A program made the position numbers and the translations under genes. Below are positions 5,897-12,219 of a DNA stretch of 58,075 nt, one piece after another (the stretch's first letter is position 1; each line of letters begins with the position of its first letter). A model generated the notes under the pieces. It was not told the origin of the DNA, ran no database searches, and saw only the letters and a list, made by a program, of their open reading frames with translations. Source of the stretch: a virus; IMG/VR virus record IMGVR_UViG_3300030099_004038, positions 1 through 58,075 of that record, one strand, 5' to 3'.

Positions 5897-6286
5897 ATGA
5901 AAACAGTAGCCCTTAGAAAAAAAGCAAAGCTTAGTAAAGAGAGAAAAAGACTTAACAAGTTAGTTAAGAAAAGAAAAAAAACTACAGAAAAAATATCTAA
6001 ACTTCAGAAAAAGAAAAAAACTAAAAAAACTAAAGTAGGCAAAAAGCTTGTAGAAATTCGTGAAAACTTAGCAAAGAAAAAAAACACGAGAATACAGAAA
6101 AAAATTAATAAAAACCCTGAAGCAATAAAAGATAGAGCAAGGGGAAAAATGATAGAAAGTTCAGGAAAGCTTGTTGATAAGATTACAACAAAAAGAACTC
6201 AACCTGCAAAGAGAAGAACTAAAACCGCTGCTGAAAAAGAGGCTCAGATGAAGGTGATGAGAAAAAAAGGTTCAACGCGTTTATAA
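5897..6286 (+). CDS. Extremely basic protein (histone H1-like composition)
   Basis: 129 aa of which about 40% are Lys or Arg (52 residues by hand count). It has long Lys runs (KLQKKKKTKKTKVGKK) and few hydrophobic residues, so it is probably disordered or helical only when bound to nucleic acid. No family is recognised. It lies in a series of similar small basic genes, all on the plus strand with short gaps. DNA condensation in the capsid or RNA binding are inferences from composition only. Confidence 0.7.
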   Translation: MKTVALRKKAKLSKERKRLNKLVKKRKKTTEKISKLQKKKKTKKTKVGKKLVEIRENLAKKKNTRIQKKINKNPEAIKDRARGKMIESSGKLVDKITTKRTQPAKRRTKTAAEKEAQMKVMRKKGSTRL

Positions 6287-6300
6287 AAACTTAACTAAAT

Positions 6301-6993
6301 ATGCCTACAGATAGAAAAGTAAAAAAAAGCAGACAGACCACACCTAAAAAGTCTACTAAAAAGAAAGTAATAAAGAACACTCAAAAAAGAGCTGTTAAAG
6401 AATCTTTTACTTCAAAACGAGGTCACTCTATTCGTTATGGAAAAGACACAGACTCTGTTGCTGCAAGAAGGGCTTCTATTAAAAAGCAAAGAGCTGACAG
6501 AATACAAAAAGAAAAAGCAGAAAAAGCTAAACTAAAAAAAGAGAAGAGAGACAAGAAGGCTAAAGAAAGAAAAGAAAAAAGAGATAAAAGAGCTGTTGAA
6601 AGAGAAAAAAGAACTCAAGAAAGAATAAAAAAGACAACAGAAAGAAAGCTTAAGAAAGAGGCTAAGAAAGTAGAGAAGACAAAAAATAAGGCTACTAAAA
6701 CTCGAGGAACTAAAAAAGGATCTGAAAATCAGTCTAAAGCAAAAGCTCAATATGATAAAAGTGTAGCAAAAGCAGCTGATAGAAAAGCAAAAGCGGAAGC
6801 AAAATCTAAAGCAGCAAAAGAAAGACTGAAGAAAAGAAAAGAAAAAAATGAAGCTACTTTAAAAAGAAAGTTAGAGTCTAATGAAAAAAGAAAAGAAAAA
6901 AGTATTACAAGAAGTAAAAGACAAAGAACTCGTAGGTACAGTAGAGCCCGCAAAGACTCTTTTGCAAAAAGATTCAGCGGAAGATTCAATTAG
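6301..6993 (+). CDS. Long Lys/Arg-rich protein, probable nucleic-acid binder
   Basis: 230 aa with about 41% Lys+Arg (95 residues by hand count). Residues 60-125 are a charged alternating K/E/R helix (KEKAEKAKLKKEKRDKKAKE); the C-terminus is Arg-rich (KRQRTRRYSRARK). The Glu/Lys pattern suggests a single long alpha-helix. The start shares MPT with its neighbours. No family recognised. The last 113 bases overlap another-frame ORF (6881-7069), so a frameshift extension or overlapping gene is possible. Confidence 0.7.
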   Translation: MPTDRKVKKSRQTTPKKSTKKKVIKNTQKRAVKESFTSKRGHSIRYGKDTDSVAARRASIKKQRADRIQKEKAEKAKLKKEKRDKKAKERKEKRDKRAVEREKRTQERIKKTTERKLKKEAKKVEKTKNKATKTRGTKKGSENQSKAKAQYDKSVAKAADRKAKAEAKSKAAKERLKKRKEKNEATLKRKLESNEKRKEKSITRSKRQRTRRYSRARKDSFAKRFSGRFN

Positions 6994-7069
6994 ACACAGT
7001 AAGTATTATTATGATTATACCAGAAACTTGTCTTACGAGCAAGCTAAAGAGTTTGAAAAAAATAATTAG
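6881..7069 (+). CDS. Possible overlapping 62-aa ORF
   Basis: An ATG at 6881 opens a frame that overlaps the end of the Lys/Arg-rich gene by 113 bases and continues 76 bases beyond it. It ends just before the promoter at 7070. The non-overlapping part (HSKYYYDYTRNLSYEQAKEF) looks like ordinary protein. It could be a separate overlapping gene or the product of a +1 frameshift in the upstream gene. No family recognised. Confidence 0.4.
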   Translation: MKKEKKKVLQEVKDKELVGTVEPAKTLLQKDSAEDSIRHSKYYYDYTRNLSYEQAKEFEKNN

Positions 7070-7090
7070 TATATTTGTAAAAAATTAAAA
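7070..7090 (+). promoter_or_regulatory. Promoter with conserved leader string
   Basis: TATATTTG at 7070-7077 with TTTGTAAAAAATTAAAA at 7074-7090, identical to the leader at 2475. A TTTG lies at 7052-7055, but its spacer is only 14 bases, short of the usual range. The ATG follows at 7093. Confidence 0.65.
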
Positions 7091-7092
7091 CT

Positions 7093-7263
7093 ATGCCAAC
7101 AGTAAAACACAAATGCCCTGACACCGGTAAAATGAAAACTAAAACTTTTCCTTATAACGCTGTTGGAAAGGCTCAAGCAAAAGAATTTGCTAAAACAATG
7201 AAAGGTACTATAAAGTATAATCCGGGTTACGGGGATGAAAAGAAAATGAAAGCAACTTATTAA
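7093..7263 (+). CDS. 56-aa basic protein, paralogue of the 5525 gene N-terminus
   Basis: ATG 7093 to TAA 7261-7263. The product starts MPTVKHKCPDTGKMKTKTFP and continues YNAVGKAQAKEFAKTMKG. It shares the MPTV start and FPYNAVGKAQA with residues 1-25 of the 5525 product, so the two are paralogues, this one lacking the long disordered tail. The C-terminus has Tyr and Lys (NPGYGDEKKMKATY). Function unknown. First gene after the promoter at 7070. Confidence 0.75.
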   Translation: MPTVKHKCPDTGKMKTKTFPYNAVGKAQAKEFAKTMKGTIKYNPGYGDEKKMKATY

Positions 7264-7280
7264 TAATTAAAACTAAAAAA

Positions 7281-7505
7281 ATGCCAACAGTAAAATACAA
7301 GTCGCAAGGCTACAATGATAGATTAGATGAATCTATAGGTGGAAAACACAAAGGTAAACACTCTCAGTCTATGAAAGATCGTAGAGATGAGTCAAAAGGA
7401 ATGGCTAAGAAAATGACAGGCCACGCTTACTCAGGAGACCACAACATGGATAAGCACTATCCTAAAAGTGTAAAAGGAAAGATCGGTTCTTTGATTAGAA
7501 AGTAA
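7281..7505 (+). CDS. 74-aa basic protein, unknown
   Basis: Starts MPTVKYKSQGYNDRLDESIG and continues with His- and Lys-rich sequence (KHKGKHSQSMKDRRDESKG), ending GKIGSLIRK. It shares MPTVK with the preceding gene. Short proteins like this are frequent in Bacteroidota phages, without known function. Its stop codon overlaps the next start (TAATG), which indicates coupled translation. Confidence 0.7.
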   Translation: MPTVKYKSQGYNDRLDESIGGKHKGKHSQSMKDRRDESKGMAKKMTGHAYSGDHNMDKHYPKSVKGKIGSLIRK

Positions 7506-7711
7506 TGGCTAAAAAAGGAAGAACTAAAAAAGACTTTCCGGAAATTAAAAAAGAAGACCAGGGTAAATTTACATCTTGGGCAAAAAAGAACGGATTCGAA
7601 GACGCGTGTAGCGCTGCCGATGCAGTTATGAAGAGGAAAGATAAGTACTCTACAAAAGTTGTAAAGATGGCTAACTACGCAAAAAACTTTGGGTGCAGAA
7701 TGAAAAAATAA
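7505..7711 (+). CDS. 68-aa basic protein, unknown
   Basis: Starts MAKKGRTKKDFPEIKKEDQG and contains WAKKNGFEDACSAADAVM, then a basic tail ending GCRMKK. The MAKxGRTKK start recurs in the 10191 product, so the two may be related. Two Cys residues are present. Start overlaps the upstream stop by one base. Function unknown. Confidence 0.7.
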   Translation: MAKKGRTKKDFPEIKKEDQGKFTSWAKKNGFEDACSAADAVMKRKDKYSTKVVKMANYAKNFGCRMKK

Positions 7712-7717
7712 ATTATT

Positions 7718-7858
7718 ATGGGAAAACTATTAGTATGGTTAGGTAATGAAATATCAAACTTAACATGTAAACTAAAATGTAAATGGAACTGGTTATTAGA
7801 CAAGGTTGCTTTTAATATTGATTCTTGCCCACAAAACATTTGCACTTGTAAAAAATAA
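7718..7858 (+). CDS. 46-aa Cys-rich micro-protein
   Basis: ATG 7718 to TAA 7856-7858. The product begins MGKLLVWLGNEISNLTCKLK and ends SCPQNICTCKK, with five Cys and three Trp in 46 residues. The Cys spacing could bind a metal or form disulphides. It fills the gap between two basic genes exactly, which supports it as real. No family recognised. Confidence 0.55.
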   Translation: MGKLLVWLGNEISNLTCKLKCKWNWLLDKVAFNIDSCPQNICTCKK

Positions 7859-7864
7859 AATCAA

Positions 7865-8080
7865 ATGAAAAGAACAAAGATTAGTGATTTACCTGCTCGA
7901 TTAAAATCCAGAAGCGCTGGAATATCAAGATCCAGAGGTTTGGGGGACACGGTAGAAAAATTTACTAAAGCTACAGGAATAAAAAAAGTAGTTGATTATG
8001 TTTCTGAAAAAACAAATAAAGACTGCGGATGCAATAAAAGAAGAGACACTCTTAATAGAATGTTTCCTTATGACAAATAA
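7865..8080 (+). CDS. 71-aa protein with DCGCNKRR motif
   Basis: The N-terminus is Arg/Ser-rich; the C-terminal half reads VEKFTKATGIKKVVDYVSEK followed by DCGCNKRRDTLNRMFPYDK. I know this TGIKK...DCGC.KR...LN..FPY pattern from many small proteins of Bacteroidota phages, but no function is established to my knowledge. The CGC pair may bind metal. It lies directly before the structural-type genes. Confidence 0.75.
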   Translation: MKRTKISDLPARLKSRSAGISRSRGLGDTVEKFTKATGIKKVVDYVSEKTNKDCGCNKRRDTLNRMFPYDK

Positions 8081-8091
8081 AAAATAAAAAA

Positions 8092-8580
8092 ATGGCATAT
8101 CAAAAATTACAAGTAGGATCAGGATTAAAGGTAATACCGAGTGCATTGGTTATGATACCAGATCCTTCAAGCAAGGTTTTATCAGGAACTACAGACCTTT
8201 CTGGAGTAAAAGAGCTGAAGCTTAGCACGGCTTCCTTTCTTTCGGATGGAATCCAAATAAATGCAATTGTATACAACACAACAGACAATACAGCTGCTTA
8301 TGTTACAGCTGTAGATAGTAACACTACCTTAAGTTTGTCTGCGGACATAATGGACACCTCTGAAGACTTTGTGATTTACAATCGTCCTACAAATGGATGT
8401 ATACTATATGTGGGTACAGCTGGAGATCTTACAGTACAAATGGCTACTGATAAAGATGTTCCACCAGCTTCTGATGCCGAAGTTACATTTAAAAATATAG
8501 CCAACGCCTCTTTTCTACCAACACAAGTGGTTCGTGTAGATAGTGCCTCTACGGCTGCGGACATAATAGCACTTTGGTAA
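8092..8580 (+). CDS. Virion-type beta protein carrying the repeated GD/TAVDS module
   Basis: A 162-aa Ser/Thr/Val-rich protein, probably all-beta. Residues 45-98 contain AYVTAVDSNTTLSLS, a module seen again in the products at 24921 and 25766, and more loosely in others. The C-terminus (TFKNIANASFLPTQVVRVDS) resembles small structural proteins of related phages, as I recall them. It is likely a head decoration or fibre-associated protein. It is followed one base later by the LamG-type gene. Confidence 0.65.
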   Translation: MAYQKLQVGSGLKVIPSALVMIPDPSSKVLSGTTDLSGVKELKLSTASFLSDGIQINAIVYNTTDNTAAYVTAVDSNTTLSLSADIMDTSEDFVIYNRPTNGCILYVGTAGDLTVQMATDKDVPPASDAEVTFKNIANASFLPTQVVRVDSASTAADIIALW

Positions 8581-8581
8581 G

Positions 8582-9346
8582 ATGCCTACAGGGATTGGAG
8601 CCGGCATAGCGGGACAAGTTTTCAAAAACAAAGTGGGCTCTTCTACACCACCACCATTTGAAAACCTTTATTCAGTTAGATTTAATGGAGTAGATCAGTC
8701 TCTTAGGTTATTAAACACAGCTCCTTTATTAGGAACTGGAGGAACAGGAGATTGGAGTGTTTCTTTTTGGATAAAACCAGTTTCAATTACATCTGGAAAT
8801 CAAAGATTGTGGGCGTTTGGAGCGGGCGGAACTCAACAAACACAAATGTTTATACAGGCTTCTGGAAATCTACAGTTTAGTGGACCTTGGTCTGACGGGT
8901 TTGCATCGCCTGCTAATGGACTGGTGGTGGGACAATGGGCTCATATTGTTTATAGAGTAAACAGAGCTTCATCAAGTTTGAATGTTGGATATGTAACAAA
9001 CGGGGTAAACATTAATAATAAAAATCAAAGTATTTCTACAACCTTTGATACTACTGGTCATACTTATTTTGGAAGAAATGTAGGTAGCTTTGGATTTGAA
9101 GGACACATGGATGAGTTTGCAATATACAACAAATATTTAAGCAACGCAGACGTTACAGAAATATATAACTCCGGAGCACCAAATGATCTTTCAACCCTAT
9201 CTACATCAGCTAATTTACAACATTGGTGGAGAATGGGAGATCCTTTAGGGCAACCTTCATACCCTACTATTGCGGACACTGTTGGATCTCTTGACGTGAA
9301 TATGATTAACCAAGCATCCACAGATATTACTACAGACGTCCCATAA
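8582..9346 (+). CDS. LamG/concanavalin-like virion protein
   Basis: 254 aa. Residues about 25-210 form a LamG-type (concanavalin A-like) jelly roll: SVRFNGVDQSLRLL, GDWSVSFWIKP, QWAHIVYRVNRASSSLNVGY, GHMDEFAIYNKYLSNADVTE and LQHWWRMGD are hallmark phrases. Such domains bind glycans and occur in phage fibres and decoration proteins, so adsorption to cell-surface polysaccharide is a fair inference. The N-terminus (MPTGIGAGIAGQVFKNK) is Gly-rich. Its stop overlaps the next start by one base. Confidence 0.85.
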   Translation: MPTGIGAGIAGQVFKNKVGSSTPPPFENLYSVRFNGVDQSLRLLNTAPLLGTGGTGDWSVSFWIKPVSITSGNQRLWAFGAGGTQQTQMFIQASGNLQFSGPWSDGFASPANGLVVGQWAHIVYRVNRASSSLNVGYVTNGVNINNKNQSISTTFDTTGHTYFGRNVGSFGFEGHMDEFAIYNKYLSNADVTEIYNSGAPNDLSTLSTSANLQHWWRMGDPLGQPSYPTIADTVGSLDVNMINQASTDITTDVP

Positions 9347-9573
9347 TGTTATTTTCTATATTAGACATATCACTTTTAAATGATGTAAACTACAATGAGG
9401 TTACAGAAGACTCTCATTTAACTGTTAGAAAAAATGTCGACCAAACTCTTTTTATTATAGGATTTCCAGCAAATAAAATACCCTTAATAGCAGAAGGAGA
9501 GGTTCATTATACTAATCAAGAATTACTTGATCTTATCATCAACCCTGTAAATGGCTGGGTAGAAGAAGAATAA
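9346..9573 (+). CDS. 75-aa protein following the LamG gene, unknown
   Basis: An acidic protein with hydrophobic strands (QTLFIIGFPANKIPLIAEG) and a C-terminus ending NGWVEEE. It is coupled to the LamG gene by an overlapping TAATG, so it may be an accessory of that virion protein. No family recognised. Confidence 0.65.
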   Translation: MLFSILDISLLNDVNYNEVTEDSHLTVRKNVDQTLFIIGFPANKIPLIAEGEVHYTNQELLDLIINPVNGWVEEE

Positions 9574-9584
9574 AATATTTATAT

Positions 9585-9592
9585 TATCTTTG
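9585..9592 (+). promoter_or_regulatory. Lysis-region promoter (-7 element)
   Basis: TATCTTTG followed by TAA, immediately before a 20-codon ORF (ATG at 9598) and the holin-like gene at 9664. The first ATG is so close (5 bases after the element) that the mRNA would be nearly leaderless. Confidence 0.6.
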
Positions 9593-9597
9593 TAATC

Positions 9598-9660
9598 ATG
9601 AATTGGATAGCTACTACAACATGGGGCAGACACCCTTATAACTATATAACAAAAAAATAA
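9598..9660 (+). CDS. 20-codon micro-ORF before the lysis genes
   Basis: ATG 9598 to TAA 9658-9660 encodes MNWIATTTWGRHPYNYITKK. It starts where transcription is expected to begin and ends 3 bases before the next ATG. It could be a leader peptide that times the lysis genes, or chance. Confidence 0.3.
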   Translation: MNWIATTTWGRHPYNYITKK

Positions 9661-9663
9661 ACT

Positions 9664-9828
9664 ATGAAACCAGCGATCAAAGACACTGCTGAAGTGTTGG
9701 CTGCTAACGGAGGAGCTTTAGGATTAAGCCTTTCTCAATGTAACGAAATCCTTCAATTTATCTCTCTTATATTAGCAATCGCTTTTACAATATATAAGTT
9801 TGCTAAAGTAAGAAAAGATGAAGTATAA
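9664..9828 (+). CDS. Putative holin, 54-aa single-span membrane protein
   Basis: ATG 9664 to TAA 9826-9828. After a polar start (MKPAIKDTAEVLAANGGALG), residues about 24-46 (LSQCNEILQFISLILAIAFT) form a membrane helix, and a short basic tail (KFAKVRKDEV) follows. It overlaps the M15 peptidase start by 11 bases. A small membrane protein joined to a muralytic enzyme is the usual holin-endolysin layout, so holin is the best guess from context. Confidence 0.6.
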   Translation: MKPAIKDTAEVLAANGGALGLSLSQCNEILQFISLILAIAFTIYKFAKVRKDEV

Positions 9829-10189
9829 GTATTTTGATTTAAAAGAGTTTGCAAGTCCAGACGAACCAGGGTCGGGAAAACACATGCGTCATGAATTTTT
9901 AGAGATGCTTGATTCGGCTCGCGAGGAAGCGGGCGTTCCCTTCAAAATAACTTCAGGATTTCGTACTGAAGCTTATAATAAAGACTTATTAAAACGAGGC
10001 TATAAGGCTTCTAAAAACAGCTCTCATCTTAAAGGGTGTGCCGCTGACATTGCTTGCTCCTCGTCCGACAAAAGATTAAAAATAGTTCAGGCTTTAATAA
10101 AGATTGGGTTTACAAGATTGGGGATAGCAAAATCCTTCATACATGTAGATAATGATCCTGTTAAGCCTGACGCAATATGGTTGTATTAA
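9818..10189 (+). CDS. M15-type peptidase, putative endolysin
   Basis: A 123-aa zinc D,D- or L,D-peptidase of the Peptidase_M15_3 type, which cuts peptidoglycan cross-links. Diagnostic residues are SGFRT (46-50), S69-H70-x6-D77 (SHLKGCAAD, the SxHxxGxxxD metal motif) and H109-V-D111 (IHVD) for the last zinc ligand and catalytic Asp environment. The length matches a single catalytic domain without a cell-wall-binding region, as is common for phages of Gram-negative hosts. The start lies within the end of the holin-like gene. Confidence 0.88.
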   Translation: MKYKYFDLKEFASPDEPGSGKHMRHEFLEMLDSAREEAGVPFKITSGFRTEAYNKDLLKRGYKASKNSSHLKGCAADIACSSSDKRLKIVQALIKIGFTRLGIAKSFIHVDNDPVKPDAIWLY

Positions 10190-10190
10190 T

Positions 10191-10361
10191 ATGGCAAAAA
10201 GAGGAAGAACAAAAAAGAAGGGAAATAAAATATGCCCAGCAGGTATAGCTTGGGCAAAAAGAACTTTTGATAAATATCCGTCAGCCTATGCAAATTTAGC
10301 TGCGAGTAAATATTGTAAAGATCCTAATTACGCAAAATCATCTAAAAGAAAAAAGAAATGA
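10191..10361 (+). CDS. 56-aa basic protein, unknown
   Basis: I start it at ATG 10191 (MAKRGRTKKKGNKICPAG), one base after the M15 stop, because the longer frame start would overlap the peptidase. It contains AWAKRTFDKYPSAYANLAAS and ends in a Lys/Arg run. The MAKxGRTKK opening matches the 7505 product. I recall this AWAKRxFDxYPSAYAN pattern in many small phage proteins of unknown role. Confidence 0.75.
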   Translation: MAKRGRTKKKGNKICPAGIAWAKRTFDKYPSAYANLAASKYCKDPNYAKSSKRKKK

Positions 10362-10489
10362 TAGATAAAAATAAATTAAAAAAAATAGCTTCTGAATTAA
10401 AGAAAGCTTCTGCTATGCATAAAGGTCAGGCGGCAAAAATAGACAAGATGTTAAAGTCTATGAAGCCTAAGACTAAAAAGAAAAAGTAA
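10358..10489 (+). CDS. 43-aa Lys-rich protein
   Basis: ATG 10358 overlaps the upstream TGA (ATGA), and its TAA (10487-10489) overlaps the next ATG, so it is translationally coupled on both sides. The product begins MIDKNKLKKIASELKKASAM and ends KPKTKKKK, a helical basic peptide. No family recognised. Confidence 0.6.
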   Translation: MIDKNKLKKIASELKKASAMHKGQAAKIDKMLKSMKPKTKKKK

Positions 10490-10731
10490 TGGCTGGCGCA
10501 TTAAAAAAATGGCTGGATGAAAAATGGGTTCGCATTGGAACTGATGGAGAAATAAAGGGGCCGTGTGGTACAAGTAAAAACAAAAAGAACCCAGATAGAT
10601 GCTTACCCTTAGCAAAAGCTAAAAGTTTATCAAAAGAAGAGAGAGCTAAAACAGCTAAAAAGAAAAAAAGATTTGGAAGAAAAGGAAAACAATTTGTAAG
10701 TAATACTAAAAAAGCAAAAGTAAGGTCATGA
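10489..10731 (+). CDS. DUF5872-like basic protein
   Basis: 80 aa with the pattern WLDEKWVRIGTDGEIKGPCG, a second Cys at RCLPLAKAKSLSKEERAK, and a basic tail. This W..EKWV...G...G.CG.......R.C.P..KA.SLS layout is what I remember of the DUF5872 family in phages and viruses; its function is not established. The two Cys may bind metal. Coupled to both neighbours by overlapping codons. Confidence 0.75.
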   Translation: MAGALKKWLDEKWVRIGTDGEIKGPCGTSKNKKNPDRCLPLAKAKSLSKEERAKTAKKKKRFGRKGKQFVSNTKKAKVRS

Positions 10732-10889
10732 AAAAAATGAGTAAGAAAGATATGGATAAAATCCCTATGAGAAATAAGGATATAAAAAAACTAACTGAAA
10801 AACAACAAAAAATAGCAAGAAAAGCGCATCCTTATGATGAAATAACTGGTGCTGATTTTAAAGTTTTAAGAGAAGAAAAAAACGCATAA
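10728..10889 (+). CDS. 53-aa basic protein, unknown
   Basis: ATG 10728 overlaps the TGA of the previous gene (ATGA). The product begins MKKMSKKDMDKIPMRNKDIK and contains QQKIARKAHPYDEITGADFK. The tight chain of overlapping starts in this region supports it as a real gene. No family recognised. Confidence 0.55.
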   Translation: MKKMSKKDMDKIPMRNKDIKKLTEKQQKIARKAHPYDEITGADFKVLREEKNA

Positions 10890-10893
10890 TGTT

Positions 10894-11184
10894 ATGGTTA
10901 ATAAAAAAAACATGGCGTGCAATAAAGTTAGACCTTCTTATAAAAGGGGTAAAAAAAAGATGGTCAAAGCTTGTGAAGGGGGAAAAGAAAAGCTTATTCA
11001 CTTTGGAGCAAAAGGATATGGACATAATTACTCGGCAGCTGCAAGGAGAAGTTTTCGAGCAAGACACAAGTGCGGAACAGCAAAATCAAAACTAACAGCT
11101 CGATATTGGGCGTGTAAACATTTATGGGCAGGAAAAGGAGGGTCCACAAAATCCAGTCCAAAAAGTAGAAGAGGAAAATACTAA
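10894..11184 (+). CDS. Conserved-type basic protein, KLIHFGAKGYGHNYS motif
   Basis: 96 aa containing EKLIHFGAKGYGHNYSAA, RRSFRARHKCGTAKSKLTAR and YWACKHLWAGKGGSTKS. I know this sequence type as one of the most widespread small proteins of marine phages; its function is unknown. Conserved His, Cys and Trp residues suggest a folded, perhaps metal-binding domain. An alternative start at the Met before ACNKVRPS (10912) is possible. Another ORF in the overlapping frame (10889-11095) lacks such motifs and was discarded. Confidence 0.8.
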   Translation: MVNKKNMACNKVRPSYKRGKKKMVKACEGGKEKLIHFGAKGYGHNYSAAARRSFRARHKCGTAKSKLTARYWACKHLWAGKGGSTKSSPKSRRGKY

Positions 11185-11393
11185 TGGAGGATATTTTAAA
11201 ATTAATAGACGGATACGGTTTACCATTAATATTATTATTAGGAGCTCTATATGCTTTGTATAAATTTTTTGTTTTTAGTATATACGAAGTAAAAGGACAG
11301 TTTTCAAAATACCATGAAAAAAATGCAGCAGACATGGAAGAGGTAAAAAAGAAAATAGACATTATATTAGAATACATAAGAAAGAAATCATGA
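11184..11393 (+). CDS. 69-aa membrane protein
   Basis: One transmembrane helix at residues about 11-33 (YGLPLILLLGALYALYKFFV) followed by a charged, helical cytoplasmic part (NAADMEEVKKKIDIILEYIR). Small proteins of this shape next to phage holins are usually holin-like or spanin-like. Start overlaps the upstream stop (TAATG), and its TGA overlaps the next ATG, so it forms a unit with the three-helix holin-type gene. Confidence 0.7.
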   Translation: MEDILKLIDGYGLPLILLLGALYALYKFFVFSIYEVKGQFSKYHEKNAADMEEVKKKIDIILEYIRKKS

Positions 11394-11782
11394 GTATATT
11401 AAATAAAATATTAGGAAAAGGAGCTTTAGATTTTGTAGGAAAAGCTTCAGAAATCGCAGATAAGTTTATTCAAACAAAAGAAGAAAAAGCAGCTTTTGAA
11501 ATGGAAATGAAAAAAGTTGTTATTGAAGCTGAGGCTGAAATACAGAAACAAGTTAGTGAAAGATGGAAAAGCGACATGGCCAGCGATTCTTGGCTAAGTA
11601 AAAATGTTAGACCTATGGTCTTGATATTTTTAGTAGTATGCACTGTTTTGATGATATTTATAGATGCGGGTTCTATTAATTTTCATGTAGAAGAAAAATG
11701 GACAGATCTTTTGCAATTAGTTTTAATAACTGTAATTGGAGCGTATTTTGGAGGAAGATCATTTGAAAAAGTAAAAAAATAA
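11390..11782 (+). CDS. Holin of the 3TM superfamily type
   Basis: 130 aa. The N-terminal half is charged and helical (FIQTKEEKAAFEMEMKKVVI), ending DSWLSKNVRPMVLIF. Two hydrophobic helices follow: about 79-95 (MVLIFLVVCTVLMIFI) and 111-125 (LLQLVLITVIGAYFGGRS). The WLSKNVRPM motif before the first helix is characteristic of holins of the GTA/3TM superfamily as I recall them. This is the stronger of the two holin candidates in the genome. Confidence 0.75.
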   Translation: MSILNKILGKGALDFVGKASEIADKFIQTKEEKAAFEMEMKKVVIEAEAEIQKQVSERWKSDMASDSWLSKNVRPMVLIFLVVCTVLMIFIDAGSINFHVEEKWTDLLQLVLITVIGAYFGGRSFEKVKK

Positions 11783-11916
11783 TGGCTAAATTAAATTCAT
11801 ATATTTTTAAAGGAAATAAACAAAAGAAAAGACCAGGGGTGCATTCAAAAACAAAAACCAGTTCTTTAAAATCCAGCAAACATTATCGTAAACTTTATAG
11901 GGGTCAAGGAAAGTAA
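11782..11916 (+). CDS. 44-aa basic micro-protein (KRPGVHSKTKTS family)
   Basis: ATG 11782 overlaps the holin stop. The product reads MAKLNSYIFKGNKQKKRPGV then HSKTKTSSLKSSKHYRKLYR and GQGK. I recall KRPG.H.K.K.S..K.SK.Y.K.Y.GQG as a very common tiny protein of Bacteroidota phages. Function unknown; a Lys/Ser-rich peptide could bind nucleic acid. Confidence 0.7.
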   Translation: MAKLNSYIFKGNKQKKRPGVHSKTKTSSLKSSKHYRKLYRGQGK

Positions 11917-11937
11917 AATACATTCCTTAAGTTTTAT

Positions 11938-11945
11938 TATCTTTG
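11938..11945 (+). promoter_or_regulatory. Promoter of the fibre/packaging block (-7 element)
   Basis: TATCTTTG at 11938-11945, followed by a 28-base leader to the ATG at 11974. No -33 TTG is visible. Confidence 0.6.
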
Positions 11946-11973
11946 CATTGTTAACTTAATAAAATAAAATACA

Positions 11974-12219
11974 ATGAAAAAGATTAAAGACGAAGAGTTA
12001 AAATCTCTTCAAGAATTAAACACTGAGTTTAACCAAGTTAAAACACAGTTAGGAGACTTAGCTTTACAGAAACATTCTTTATGTTTAAGAGTAGATCAGA
12101 TAAAGGCTCAGTTTCAATCTTTAGAGGCTTCTTTAATGAAGACTTACGGAAAAGATGCTGTAATTAGTTTGGAGACTGGAGAAATAAAAGAAAAAGAACC
12201 TAATGGCGAAAATAAATAA
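11974..12219 (+). CDS. 81-aa coiled-coil protein
   Basis: A helical protein with heptad-like Leu spacing (LKSLQELNTEFNQVKTQLGD, then VDQIKAQFQSLEASLMKTYG) and a polar end. It probably forms a dimeric coiled coil. It is the first gene after the promoter and overlaps the following fibre-module gene by 17 bases. No specific function recognised. Confidence 0.7.
   Translation: MKKIKDEELKSLQELNTEFNQVKTQLGDLALQKHSLCLRVDQIKAQFQSLEASLMKTYGKDAVISLETGEIKEKEPNGENK

Noticed and set aside
10889-11095. 68-aa ORF overlapping the KLIHFGAKGYGHNYS gene
   Set aside because: The other frame carries a widely recurring protein motif; this frame has none and would be almost fully overlapped.
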